A DNA stretch of 64,000 nucleotides. It comes from Allotamlana fucoidanivorans (GTDB lineage Bacteria > Bacteroidota > Bacteroidia > Flavobacteriales > Flavobacteriaceae). Position 1 is the stretch's first letter, and the number at the start of each line of letters is the position of its first letter. Under the pieces are notes generated by a model. That model was not told the origin of the DNA. It ran no database searches and saw only the letters and a program-made list of their open reading frames with translations. The stretch lies in NCBI RefSeq assembly GCF_045788535.1, contig NZ_CP074074.1, positions 3,720,001 through 3,784,000 of the forward strand, read 5' to 3'. Of this stretch, positions 38,989-47,800 are shown piece by piece. Both the position numbers and the translations under genes were made by a program.

Positions 38989-41595
38989 ATGAACTTAAAT
39001 AATTATACAATAAAATCACAGGAGGCCATACAACAGGCGCAACAAATTGCGCAAGAATATGGTCATCAACAAATAGAAAACGAACATATTTTTAAAGGTA
39101 TTTTTGAGGTTGACGAAAACGTTTTACCCTTCCTTTTAAAAAAATTAAATGTTAATGTTTCTATTTTGAAACAGGCTTTAGAAAAACAACTTGAAAGTTT
39201 CTCTAAAGTTTCTGGTGGCGATATTATGCTATCAAGAGAATCAGGCAAAACCTTAAATGATGCTGCTAATATGGCGAAAAAAATGAATGACGACTTTGTG
39301 TCAATTGAACATTTAATTCTTGCCATTTTTAAATCGAATAGCAAGATTTCCCAAATGTTAAAAGACCAAGGTGTTACTGAAAAAGGATTAAACGCCGCTA
39401 TTGAAGAACTTCGTAAAGGAGAAAATGTAACCTCTCAAAGTCAGGAAGAAACATACAATTCATTAAATAAGTATGCTAAAAACTTAAATCAACTGGCAAA
39501 GGACGGCAAATTAGATCCTGTTATTGGACGCGATGAAGAAATTAGAAGAATCCTTCAAATTTTATCTCGTCGAACAAAAAACAACCCCATTCTTGTTGGC
39601 GAACCTGGCACAGGTAAAACAGCCATTGCCGAAGGCTTAGCACACAGAATTATTGATGGCGATATTCCTGAAAATTTAAAAGATAAGCAAATTTTTGCTC
39701 TAGATATGGGGGCATTGATTGCTGGCGCTAAATACAAAGGGGAATTTGAAGAACGTTTAAAAGCAGTAATCAAAGAAGTGACCACAAGCAACGGAGATAT
39801 TGTGCTATTCATTGATGAAATACATACACTTGTTGGTGCAGGAGGTGGTCAAGGTGCTATGGATGCCGCGAACATCTTAAAACCTGCCCTAGCCCGTGGC
39901 GAATTACGTGCTATTGGAGCAACCACGCTTGATGAATATCAAAAATACTTTGAAAAAGACAAAGCTTTAGAGCGTCGTTTTCAAAAGGTTATTGTGGATG
40001 AGCCCGACACCGAAAGCGCTATCTCCATTTTAAGAGGTATTAAAGAAAAATACGAAACGCATCATAAAGTTAGAATAAAGGATGACGCTATTATCGGAGC
40101 TGTTGAATTATCTCAACGCTATATTACCAACAGGTTTTTACCCGATAAGGCTATCGATTTAATGGATGAGGCTGCCTCAAAAATGCGTATGGAAATCAAT
40201 TCTAAACCTGAAGAATTAGATGTTTTAGATAGAAAAATCATGCAGTTAGAAATTGAAATTGAAGCTATTAAACGTGAAAAAGATGAAGTAAAACTTAAAT
40301 CCCTTCGTTCAGATTTGGCTAATTTAAAAGAGCAACGTAATGCTATTTATGCCAAATGGAAATCTGAAAAAGACGTTGTTGATAACATTCAAAATATAAA
40401 GCAGAATATAGAAAACTATAAGCTTGACGCAGAAAAAGCAGAACGCGAAGGCAACTATGGTAAAGTGGCCGAGTTACGTTACGGAAAAATAAAAGAAGCG
40501 CAAGAAGAACTTGAAGTATTGCAAAAGAAACTTCAAGCACAATCTGAAAATTCTTTAATTAAAGAAGAAGTAACCTATGATGATATTGCCGAAGTTGTAG
40601 CAAAGTGGACGGGTATTCCTGTTACAAAAATGCTACAAAGTGAACGTGAAAAACTCTTAAAACTTGAAGAAGAATTGCACAAGCGTGTGGTTGGTCAAGA
40701 AGAAGCCATTGAAGCTGTAAGTGATGCTGTAAGACGCAGCAGAGCTGGTTTGCAAAATCCTAACAAACCCATAGGAACCTTCTTGTTTTTAGGAACAACG
40801 GGCGTAGGTAAAACGGAACTTGCTAAAGCGCTTGCCGAATACTTGTTTGACGATGAAAATGCCATGACTAGAATTGATATGAGTGAATATCAAGAACGTC
40901 ATGCCGTAAGCCGATTGGTTGGTGCACCTCCGGGATATGTAGGGTATGATGAAGGCGGACAATTAACAGAAGCTGTAAGGAGAAAACCGTACTCTGTAGT
41001 ATTGTTAGATGAAATTGAAAAAGCGCACCCAGACACCTTCAATATTTTGTTGCAAGTGCTTGACGAAGGGCGTTTAACAGACAACAAGGGCCGCATTGCA
41101 GATTTTAAAAATACCATTATCATTATGACTTCAAATATGGGAAGTACTATTATTCAGGAACGATTTGAAGCCACAAAACATATAGAATCTGCTATTGAAG
41201 CCGCTAAAGTTGATGTTTTAGCATTGTTGAAACAATCGGTAAGACCTGAGTTTTTAAATAGAATTGATGATACCATAATGTTTACACCTTTAAGCAAAGA
41301 AAACATTATTGATATTGTTGGTTTACAATTAAAGCATGTATCAAAAATGATTGCCCAACAAGGTATTACGTTTGATGCGACTCCCGAAGCGGTAAGCTAT
41401 TTGGCTGATAAAGGTTACAACCCAGAGTATGGAGCCAGACCCGTAAAACGAGTTATTCAAAAAGAAGTTTTAAACGCTTTAAGTAAAGAAATTTTAGCTG
41501 GAAAGGTCACTACAGATAGTATTATACTACTTGATTCTTTTGATGACAAACTAGTATTTAGAAATCAAAATGACCTGGTGGATAAAGAATTTTAA
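38989..41595 (+). CDS. clpB: ATP-dependent disaggregase ClpB
   Basis: Resolubilises protein aggregates together with DnaK. The 868-residue protein has the N-terminal Clp repeats (1-145), AAA-1 with Walker A GEPGTGKT and Walker B VLFIDEIHTLVGAG, the coiled-coil middle domain (about 410-530), and AAA-2 with GTTGVGKTELAKALAE and the C-terminal RPVKRVIQ. There is no ClpP-binding loop. The 205-bp upstream region contains a small hairpin (AAGACA/TGTCTT) but no CIRCE element was seen. Confidence 0.98.
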   Translation: MNLNNYTIKSQEAIQQAQQIAQEYGHQQIENEHIFKGIFEVDENVLPFLLKKLNVNVSILKQALEKQLESFSKVSGGDIMLSRESGKTLNDAANMAKKMNDDFVSIEHLILAIFKSNSKISQMLKDQGVTEKGLNAAIEELRKGENVTSQSQEETYNSLNKYAKNLNQLAKDGKLDPVIGRDEEIRRILQILSRRTKNNPILVGEPGTGKTAIAEGLAHRIIDGDIPENLKDKQIFALDMGALIAGAKYKGEFEERLKAVIKEVTTSNGDIVLFIDEIHTLVGAGGGQGAMDAANILKPALARGELRAIGATTLDEYQKYFEKDKALERRFQKVIVDEPDTESAISILRGIKEKYETHHKVRIKDDAIIGAVELSQRYITNRFLPDKAIDLMDEAASKMRMEINSKPEELDVLDRKIMQLEIEIEAIKREKDEVKLKSLRSDLANLKEQRNAIYAKWKSEKDVVDNIQNIKQNIENYKLDAEKAEREGNYGKVAELRYGKIKEAQEELEVLQKKLQAQSENSLIKEEVTYDDIAEVVAKWTGIPVTKMLQSEREKLLKLEEELHKRVVGQEEAIEAVSDAVRRSRAGLQNPNKPIGTFLFLGTTGVGKTELAKALAEYLFDDENAMTRIDMSEYQERHAVSRLVGAPPGYVGYDEGGQLTEAVRRKPYSVVLLDEIEKAHPDTFNILLQVLDEGRLTDNKGRIADFKNTIIIMTSNMGSTIIQERFEATKHIESAIEAAKVDVLALLKQSVRPEFLNRIDDTIMFTPLSKENIIDIVGLQLKHVSKMIAQQGITFDATPEAVSYLADKGYNPEYGARPVKRVIQKEVLNALSKEILAGKVTTDSIILLDSFDDKLVFRNQNDLVDKEF

Positions 41596-41603
41596 AAAAA
41601 ACT

Positions 41604-41650
41604 TTGACTATTTGTAACAAAATCTGTTGCAAATAGTCTTTTAGTTGGTT
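41604..41650 (+). terminator. Terminator after clpB
   Basis: GACTATTTG and CAAATAGTC pair around about 14 bases and are followed by TTTT. Confidence 0.75.
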
Positions 41651-41798
41651 GGTTAGTTGAAAAAGCAATATGATTCTTATTATGAAGAAGATTATTGCTT
41701 TTTTGTTTTTAAACCCCTCTTTTTTATGATTTAATAAAAAAACATGATATTTTAAAAGAATTTCCCACTAATTCTACAATCTGCAAGCTAATATTACC

Positions 41799-41848
41799 GT
41801 TCGTCTAAAAAAACGAACACTTTAAAGTGTTTTATCATTTTATCTTTA
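41799..41848 (+). promoter_or_regulatory. Promoter/operator region of the deo operon
   Basis: A TATCTTTA -7 box lies at 41841-41848, with no TTG at -33. In the -33 place is the perfect 16-bp palindrome AACACTTTAAAGTGTT (41816-41831). It is partly overlapped by a second inverted repeat (GTTCGT...ACGAAC, 41799-41818). The layout suggests regulated transcription. Confidence 0.5.
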
Positions 41849-41922
41849 GTTTAGCCTTGAGCGAGAATCCCTAATCTCCTCATTTTTTGAATTAATAAAC
41901 CCTAACTTATTGATTAATAGCA

Positions 41923-42645
41923 ATGAATCTATCAAAACAAATTGACCTTACCTTATTACATGCAACTACAACCGAACGTGACATTATAAACCTAGCCCAA
42001 GAAGCTATAAAATATAACTTTCATAGTATTTGTGTGAGCAGTTGCTACGTTCCTTTAGCAAAACAGCTTATCACGGATTCAGACATTAAAATTTCTACTG
42101 TTGTTGGATTTCCTTTAGGAGCAGCAACAACAAGCACAAAAATATTTGAAGCAAAAGAAGCTATTGATTATGGTGCTGATGAAATTAGCATGGTCGTAAA
42201 CCTTGGTTTATTGAAGAGTAGAAATTACGTTTCTATTTTAAAAGACATTACAGATGTTAAATTAGCTATTGGAAACATCCCGCTTAAAGTCATTATAGAG
42301 ATTTCTGAACTTAATAAAAATGAAATCATAAAAGTTTGCGAAATCTGTTTAGATGCCAAGGCTGATTACATTGAAACATCAACAGGATTTTCAAAAGGTG
42401 GTGCTACCTTAACCGCTGTTAAAATCATAAAAAAAACAGTTCGAGATAATATCAGTATTAAAGCCACTGGCGATATTGATGACCTTGAAACCATCTTGAA
42501 GTATCTGGAAAATGGCGCCGATAGAGTTGGAATTTCAACCATCATCAAACCCATTAATAATTTAAGACAATTAAGAAATAATAAAGTCTATAAACAATAC
42601 CTAGAAAACAGCACACTCTTAGAGGTTGAAAAGGTATATCAATAA
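41923..42645 (+). CDS. DeoC-like protein without catalytic residues
   Basis: A 240-residue TIM-barrel protein clearly homologous to the deoxyribose-phosphate aldolase that follows it (shared VVGFPLGA, KADYIETSTGF, GADRVGIST). The Schiff-base lysine of the KTSTG motif is glutamate here (IETSTGF, codon GAA), and the catalytic aspartate of EIDMV is serine (EISMV). The lysine in the SIKATG segment remains. It also has a C-terminal extension of about 20 residues. Aldolase activity is therefore unlikely; a regulatory or binding role, or a heteromer with the second DeoC, is possible. It is the first gene of the deo operon. Confidence 0.88.
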   Translation: MNLSKQIDLTLLHATTTERDIINLAQEAIKYNFHSICVSSCYVPLAKQLITDSDIKISTVVGFPLGAATTSTKIFEAKEAIDYGADEISMVVNLGLLKSRNYVSILKDITDVKLAIGNIPLKVIIEISELNKNEIIKVCEICLDAKADYIETSTGFSKGGATLTAVKIIKKTVRDNISIKATGDIDDLETILKYLENGADRVGISTIIKPINNLRQLRNNKVYKQYLENSTLLEVEKVYQ

Positions 42646-42722
42646 ATGACCGCTACCCTAATTTACCCTTATAATGTTTGATTAAACCATGTTTTAAAGT
42701 AGTTTAAACAAATAATACTTAA

Positions 42723-42730
42723 TATCTTTG
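42723..42730 (+). promoter_or_regulatory. -7 box before the second deoC
   Basis: TATCTTTG lies 67 bp before the ATG, without a matched TTG. The near-palindrome GTTTTAAAGTAGTTTAAAC (42691-42709) lies upstream and shares TTTAAAGT with the palindrome before the first deoC. It may be an internal promoter. Confidence 0.4.
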
Positions 42731-42797
42731 AAAAGGAGTCTATAATACTATATTTCGACTCTTAATTTTAGATTGTCAATATAAAAAAGGGTAACAC

Positions 42798-43463
42798 ATG
42801 AGTCCATTCAACAAATTTATAGACCATACTTTACTTAAAGCAACCGCTACAAAACAAGATATTATTCAATTATGCGAAGAAGCCAAACAATTTGGCTTCT
42901 TCTCTGTTTGTGTTAATAGTTGCTATGTTTCGTTAGCAAAAGCCAACTTAGAACGCAGCGAAGTAAAAGTCTGTGCCGTTATAGGATTTCCTTTGGGAGC
43001 TATGAGCACGGTTTCAAAAGTTTCTGAAACCATAGATGCCATAGAAAATGGCGCCGAGGAAATTGATATGGTATTAAATGTGGGTTGGCTTAAAAGTAAA
43101 GATTACCAAGGCGTATTAAATGATATCAAATCGGTAAAAGATATCATGCCTAACAAAACCTTAAAAGTGATTCTTGAAACATGCTATTTAGAAGATGATG
43201 ACATTATAAAAGCAAGTGAGCTAGCCATTGAAGCGGGTGCAGACTTTATAAAAACCTCTACTGGATTTGGCACACGAGGCGCTTCAGAAAAAGACATTAC
43301 CCTAATGAAGTCGGCTATAGAAGGTACCACTAAAATTAAAGCATCAGGAGGCATTAGAGACGCACAAACTGCTTTAAAATATATCAATTTAGGGGTTCAT
43401 CGGCTTGGAACATCTTCAGGTATTGCCATTATTTCAGGAAAAACATCAGATTCAAACTATTAA
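42798..43463 (+). CDS. deoC: Deoxyribose-phosphate aldolase
   Basis: Cleaves 2-deoxyribose 5-phosphate to glyceraldehyde 3-phosphate and acetaldehyde. The 221-residue protein has the usual length and all catalytic residues: Asp in EIDMVLN, Schiff-base Lys in DFIKTSTGFG and the second Lys in KIKASGGIR. The start is IDHTLLKA as expected. It lies between the inactive paralogue (152 bp upstream) and the nucleoside phosphorylase (8 bp downstream). Confidence 0.97.
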   Translation: MSPFNKFIDHTLLKATATKQDIIQLCEEAKQFGFFSVCVNSCYVSLAKANLERSEVKVCAVIGFPLGAMSTVSKVSETIDAIENGAEEIDMVLNVGWLKSKDYQGVLNDIKSVKDIMPNKTLKVILETCYLEDDDIIKASELAIEAGADFIKTSTGFGTRGASEKDITLMKSAIEGTTKIKASGGIRDAQTALKYINLGVHRLGTSSGIAIISGKTSDSNY

Positions 43464-43471
43464 AATAACCT

Positions 43472-44170
43472 ATGAGTATTCATATAGAAGCAAAGAAAGG
43501 AGACATAGCAGAAACCATTTTACTACCTGGCGACCCCCTAAGAGCAAAATGGATAGCAGAAACCTATTTAAACAACGCAACATGTTTCAATAAAGTTAGA
43601 AACATGTTTGGGTATACAGGAGCGTACAAAGGACAAAGAATATCTGTTATGGGTACTGGTATGGGCGTACCATCTATTTCTATTTATGCGCATGAGTTAA
43701 TCACCGAATATAAGGTAAAAAACCTCATTAGAGTAGGAAGTGCAGGCTCTTACCAAAAAGATGTAAAAATACGAGATATTGTTTTGGCTATGGCCGCATC
43801 ATCCAATTCTGGACTAAATGCCAGACGTTTTGGTGGCGCAGATTATGCGCCCACTGCTAATTTTAATTTATTTCAAAAAGCTGTAGATACGGCTAGAAGC
43901 AAGAATATCCCTGTTAAAGCTGGTAACGTTTTTACATCGGATGAATTTTATGCCGATGATTTTGATTCCTATAAAAAATGGTCAAAATTTGGTGTGCTGT
44001 GTGTTGAAATGGAATCTGCAGGCCTGTATACTGTGGCCGCTAAACACAATGTAAATGCCCTTTCAATTTTAACTATTTCCGATTCTTTGGTTACAGGAGA
44101 ACGCACTACCAGTCAAGAACGAGAAACCACCTTTAAAGAGATGGTTGAAATCGCTTTAGAGTTGGGTTGA
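43472..44170 (+). CDS. deoD: Purine-nucleoside phosphorylase, DeoD type
   Basis: Splits purine (deoxy)nucleosides with phosphate to base and (deoxy)ribose 1-phosphate. The 232-residue hexameric-type enzyme has LLPGDPLRAKWIAE (phosphate binding), VMGTGMGVPSISIYAHEL, IRVGSAGSY and VEMESAGLYTVAA (ribose and base contacts), plus catalytic Asp in LTISDSL. Converting deoxyribose 1-phosphate to the 5-phosphate needs a phosphopentomutase, which is not in view. It is co-transcribed with deoC (8-bp gap). Confidence 0.96.
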   Translation: MSIHIEAKKGDIAETILLPGDPLRAKWIAETYLNNATCFNKVRNMFGYTGAYKGQRISVMGTGMGVPSISIYAHELITEYKVKNLIRVGSAGSYQKDVKIRDIVLAMAASSNSGLNARRFGGADYAPTANFNLFQKAVDTARSKNIPVKAGNVFTSDEFYADDFDSYKKWSKFGVLCVEMESAGLYTVAAKHNVNALSILTISDSLVTGERTTSQERETTFKEMVEIALELG

Positions 44171-44241
44171 TATAAAAATGGTATAGTATTCTCTCTATTA
44201 TAATGTAAGTTTCTTAAAAACTGCCATTTACGGAAGCTACC

Positions 44242-45093
44242 TTAAAGAGTAATCAACTTAAACAACAAAGAGTCTCCTGTCTTTTTTTGAGCCAATACAT
44301 CAATAGCTGAATCTTTTAACTGCAAAACGCGAGGGTATCCTCCTGTGGTTTGACAATCACGCATCAAAACAATAAGTTTACCTGAAGGTGTTAACTGCAC
44401 CGTACCAGGAAGCACCGAAGACGTTATAATAGGCTCTATATCATTTTTTATGTGCTCATTGAGTTGATAAGCCATCCTATTATTAGCGTTTGAAATAGAA
44501 AACATATCATTTTGAAGTTTTTGCTGTTGTTCGGGTGAAAGCAAATCGAATTCTGGACCTTTAAAAACGTCTAAAACTTCAGAAGTTATATAAGTGTCAT
44601 CAAAGCGCAAATGAGCAAAATGCTTCTTTCTTTGGAATACTTGCTTTGAAACCTTAACGACATCTCCCTTTTTTAAACTAATGGCTTTCGTAATACCTTG
44701 ATACATGCTTTTACTAGCCATAATGTTTTCAGAATGTATTCCGCCTGAAACCGCTAAATAACTTCTGCAACCGGTTTTCAATGGTCCAAAAGAAAGTATA
44801 TCCCCTTGATTAACTGAAATAAAGTGATTATTTTGAACAGGGTTACCATTTAATTTAGGACTCATATCTCCTCCTGAAATTACCAGAGCTGTTTCTCCAT
44901 TAAATTGGAGCTTTGGTCCCATTAAGGTTATTTCTAAAACCGCTTCGTTTATGTTATTTCCTAAAAGCGCGTTTGCCAACATAGCGGCTCGTTTATCCAT
45001 CACACCTGAATATGGAACACCGTATTTTTGAACCCCTGTTCTTCCTAAATCTTGAATGGAGGTATAAAACCCAGAATGCAACACTTCAATCAT
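44242..45093 (-). CDS. pxpC: 5-oxoprolinase subunit PxpC
   Basis: With PxpA and PxpB it forms the bacterial ATP-dependent 5-oxoprolinase that turns pyroglutamate to glutamate. The 283-residue protein (KipA, biotin-dependent carboxyltransferase-like family) starts MIEVLHSGFYTSIQDLGRTGVQKYGVPYSGVMD, typical of the family when read in sections, and ends with the conserved RDCQTTGGYPRVLQL. Its start overlaps the end of pxpB by 8 bp. Confidence 0.94.
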   Translation of the reverse strand: MIEVLHSGFYTSIQDLGRTGVQKYGVPYSGVMDKRAAMLANALLGNNINEAVLEITLMGPKLQFNGETALVISGGDMSPKLNGNPVQNNHFISVNQGDILSFGPLKTGCRSYLAVSGGIHSENIMASKSMYQGITKAISLKKGDVVKVSKQVFQRKKHFAHLRFDDTYITSEVLDVFKGPEFDLLSPEQQQKLQNDMFSISNANNRMAYQLNEHIKNDIEPIITSSVLPGTVQLTPSGKLIVLMRDCQTTGGYPRVLQLKDSAIDVLAQKKTGDSLLFKLITL

Positions 45094-45817
45094 CTATCAT
45101 CTTACTTGTTAACTGATACACGCCTGCTTGAACCAACACTTTTATATCATTATATTCTTCCTGTGACACAGCATAAAATTTTATTGTATCACCCGCATTT
45201 ACAAAACAAGGTTCTGAATTAGCAACGTTAAAAAAGTTAATTGGGGTATTACCTATAATATTCCATCCTCCAGGACTTTCCATAGGATAAACCCCCGTTT
45301 GATCACCGCCTATTGCTACCGCTCCTTTTTCAATTTTCATTCTTGGCATGGATTTTCTGGGCATCTTTAATACTTTATCCAATCCTCCTAAATACATAAA
45401 GCCAGGTAAAAACCCTAAGAAATATACCGTATAAATGGCAGCGGTATGATGTTCAATAATATTTGAAACAGACATTTGTTTAGCTTTAGCCATATCCCGT
45501 AAATCTAAACCAAAACTGAAATCATAACATACTGGAATTTTCCAAAGGGTTGACTTCTGTTTTGGCAAACTACCTGCTTGTTTATAGATACAGGTTAATG
45601 TGTTACAAGTTTCTTTAAAAGATGTAATAACCTTGTTATACACCACTAACAAACTATTATAAGCAGATCGTGTTTCTAAAATATCTTTATGAAGATCAAT
45701 GCTTAGTTTTTCTTTAAAATTAAGTATATCTCTCAAAATTGACGTGCTAATTTCCTTGGGCCATTCAATTAATATGGCGCGATCACCAAAGCGTTTGTAT
45801 ACTATATGATAGTGCAT
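45086..45817 (-). CDS. pxpB: 5-oxoprolinase subunit PxpB
   Basis: The KipI-like subunit of 5-oxoprolinase, 243 residues. Family motifs are FLGFLPGFMYLGGLD, MPRKSMPR, VAIGGDQTGVYPMESPGGW and IIGNTP. It is encoded 4 bp after pxpA and overlaps pxpC by 8 bp. In Bacillus the homologue KipI also inhibits the kinase KinA; no such partner is expected in a flavobacterium, and the pxpA-pxpB-pxpC context supports the enzyme role. Confidence 0.94.
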   Translation of the reverse strand: MHYHIVYKRFGDRAILIEWPKEISTSILRDILNFKEKLSIDLHKDILETRSAYNSLLVVYNKVITSFKETCNTLTCIYKQAGSLPKQKSTLWKIPVCYDFSFGLDLRDMAKAKQMSVSNIIEHHTAAIYTVYFLGFLPGFMYLGGLDKVLKMPRKSMPRMKIEKGAVAIGGDQTGVYPMESPGGWNIIGNTPINFFNVANSEPCFVNAGDTIKFYAVSQEEYNDIKVLVQAGVYQLTSKMIDD

Positions 45818-45821
45818 TCAA

Positions 45822-46559
45822 TTAGCAAATTTGAAAGCCTGCTTCTATTAAGCGCTTCGTGAGATTGGAAATTAAGTACACAGCATTGGGGTTATCGCCA
45901 TGAACACAAAATGTTTCAGCTTCTATGCGTTCTAAATGTCCTGATATTGTTCTTACGCGTCCTGAGGTAGCAACTCTAAACACATGCTCATACAATTCAT
46001 CTGCATCTTCTATTACGGCATTAGACACTGTTCTTGATACTAAGGTTAAATCATCATTATAGTTTCTATCTGCAAAAGCTTCATACATCACAGGAATATT
46101 ATGTTCTACAGCCAATTTAGCTATTACAGAGTTGTAAGGCACATAGAGTTTAGCTCTGGTCATAAGTCCTTTCATTACCTCTATAATAACCTTAGCCGTT
46201 TTTTCATCAATTGTAGCCAAATTATATAAAGCTCCATGAGGTTTTACGTGATGTAATTGTAAATGAACATCTTCCAACTCTTTTAACAAGCATTTAATTT
46301 GATGTTCTATAGTGGTATACAAGGCCACACAAGGCATGTTCATTATTTTTCTTCCAAAATTCTCTTTATCAGGAAAAGATGGGTGTGCTCCTATTTTAAC
46401 ATTATTCGATTTTGCCAGAGCTACCATTGTTTTCATCGTTTTAGCATCACCAGCATGCCCTCCGCAAGCTATATTGCAAGAAGATATTAAAGGCATTATT
46501 TCAGATTCATTACCTAAGCCTTCCCCTACATCTACATTAATGTCAATGTATTTATTCAT
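45822..46559 (-). CDS. pxpA: 5-oxoprolinase subunit PxpA (LamB/YcsF family)
   Basis: The 245-residue YcsF-type subunit. Typical motifs are IDINVDVGEGLGNE, ISSCNIACGGHAGDAKTM, KIGAHPSFPDKENFGRK, HVKPHGALYN and CVHGDNPNAV, which supply the metal- and substrate-binding Asp and His residues. It follows the NRAMP-like carrier gene by 1 bp and precedes pxpB by 4 bp, so all are in one transcript. Confidence 0.95.
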   Translation of the reverse strand: MNKYIDINVDVGEGLGNESEIMPLISSCNIACGGHAGDAKTMKTMVALAKSNNVKIGAHPSFPDKENFGRKIMNMPCVALYTTIEHQIKCLLKELEDVHLQLHHVKPHGALYNLATIDEKTAKVIIEVMKGLMTRAKLYVPYNSVIAKLAVEHNIPVMYEAFADRNYNDDLTLVSRTVSNAVIEDADELYEHVFRVATSGRVRTISGHLERIEAETFCVHGDNPNAVYLISNLTKRLIEAGFQIC

Positions 46560-46560
46560 G

Positions 46561-47793
46561 TTAAAATATATTTAGGCCGAGAACTTTGTTTAACGTAGCC
46601 ATGGAAAGAAAGATACTAAAAATTAAAATAAAACCTCCCAAAATATTTTGCCATAGCTTGTTTTTATAAAGGCCTAAGACAGAATGCTTATTCATAATCC
46701 AAATTAAAAATCCAACGATTACAGGTAATAAAATACCGTTAGCTACTTGTGCAAATTTTATAATTTCTATGGGATTAATACCTAAAGAGGAAATACAAAC
46801 ACCTAATAACAAAACACCCATCCACACCATTCTAAATTGAAATCCTTTCATATGTCTTGCCCACCCCAAGCAACCTGTAGCTACATAAGCTGCCGCCAGT
46901 GGCGCTGTTATAGCACTGGTAATACCTGCTGCAAACAAACCAATTCCTAAAAAATATTTGGCATATGAACCATACAAAGGTTCAAGCCCTTTAGCTAAAT
47001 CTGTTGCATTGTTAATTTCAGTTGCCTGAATTGCAGTGGCAGAAACAATAATACATATGGACACTATTCCTCCTAAAATTACCGACAAAACGGTATCTCT
47101 TCTAGCCCACTTTAAATCCTTTTCACTGTGCCACTTTTCTTTAACTAATGATGCATGTAAAAACAAATTGTATGGTACCACCGTAGTGCCAATCAAGGCA
47201 ATAATAGTTAATAAGCTTCCTTCGGGAAATATTGGTATCAAAGCACCTTGAAGTACCTCTACTATATTGGGTTTAGTAACTATGGCTGTATATAAAAAAG
47301 ATAAGCTCATTAAAAGCACTAAACTTATTAAAACTTTTTCTAATACTTTGTAGTTTCCCAAGTATAAAAGCGCAAACGCACACACTCCAAGAATAATATT
47401 TAGCGGATTAATAGTCAGGTTGTTAACGGTAATATTTTGATGTTCTAGAACAGTCTCTAACCCTAAAACACCACCACTTATGTTTCCAGCTTGATAAGCT
47501 GCATTTCCAATAACTATAGCCGATAAAATAAGGAGTACAACAAACAACTTGATAATAGGATGCTGTATTTCTGTGCGAATAATTTCAGACAGTCCTTTTT
47601 GAGCAACAATACCCAATCTTGCAGCCATTTCTTGTAAAACAATAGTCGCCAAAATAGAGAGTACCATAGCCCACAACAGTGTGTAACCAAAACCTACACC
47701 TGCCAGTGTACATACTGTAACAGTTCCTGGCCCTATGAAAGCTGCAGCTACCAAAGGGCCTGGTCCCATATTTTTAAACCATTTTTTTATCAA
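46561..47793 (-). CDS. NRAMP-family carrier lacking canonical metal ligands
   Basis: An inner-membrane carrier with about 11 helices, 410 residues. It aligns with MntH at the first helix, but the metal-binding DPGN reads GPGT (AAFIGPGTVTV), and in helix 6 the MPH motif reads VPY (TTVVPYNLFLHASL). The Asp, Asn and Met that bind the metal in NRAMP proteins are therefore missing. It lies between a protease gene and pxpA (1-bp gap), in the position held by YcsG in the Bacillus ycsF-kip region. The best guess is uptake of 5-oxoproline or a related small molecule rather than Mn or Fe. Confidence 0.88.
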   Translation of the reverse strand: MIKKWFKNMGPGPLVAAAFIGPGTVTVCTLAGVGFGYTLLWAMVLSILATIVLQEMAARLGIVAQKGLSEIIRTEIQHPIIKLFVVLLILSAIVIGNAAYQAGNISGGVLGLETVLEHQNITVNNLTINPLNIILGVCAFALLYLGNYKVLEKVLISLVLLMSLSFLYTAIVTKPNIVEVLQGALIPIFPEGSLLTIIALIGTTVVPYNLFLHASLVKEKWHSEKDLKWARRDTVLSVILGGIVSICIIVSATAIQATEINNATDLAKGLEPLYGSYAKYFLGIGLFAAGITSAITAPLAAAYVATGCLGWARHMKGFQFRMVWMGVLLLGVCISSLGINPIEIIKFAQVANGILLPVIVGFLIWIMNKHSVLGLYKNKLWQNILGGFILIFSIFLSMATLNKVLGLNIF

Positions 47794-47800
47794 AAAGGTA

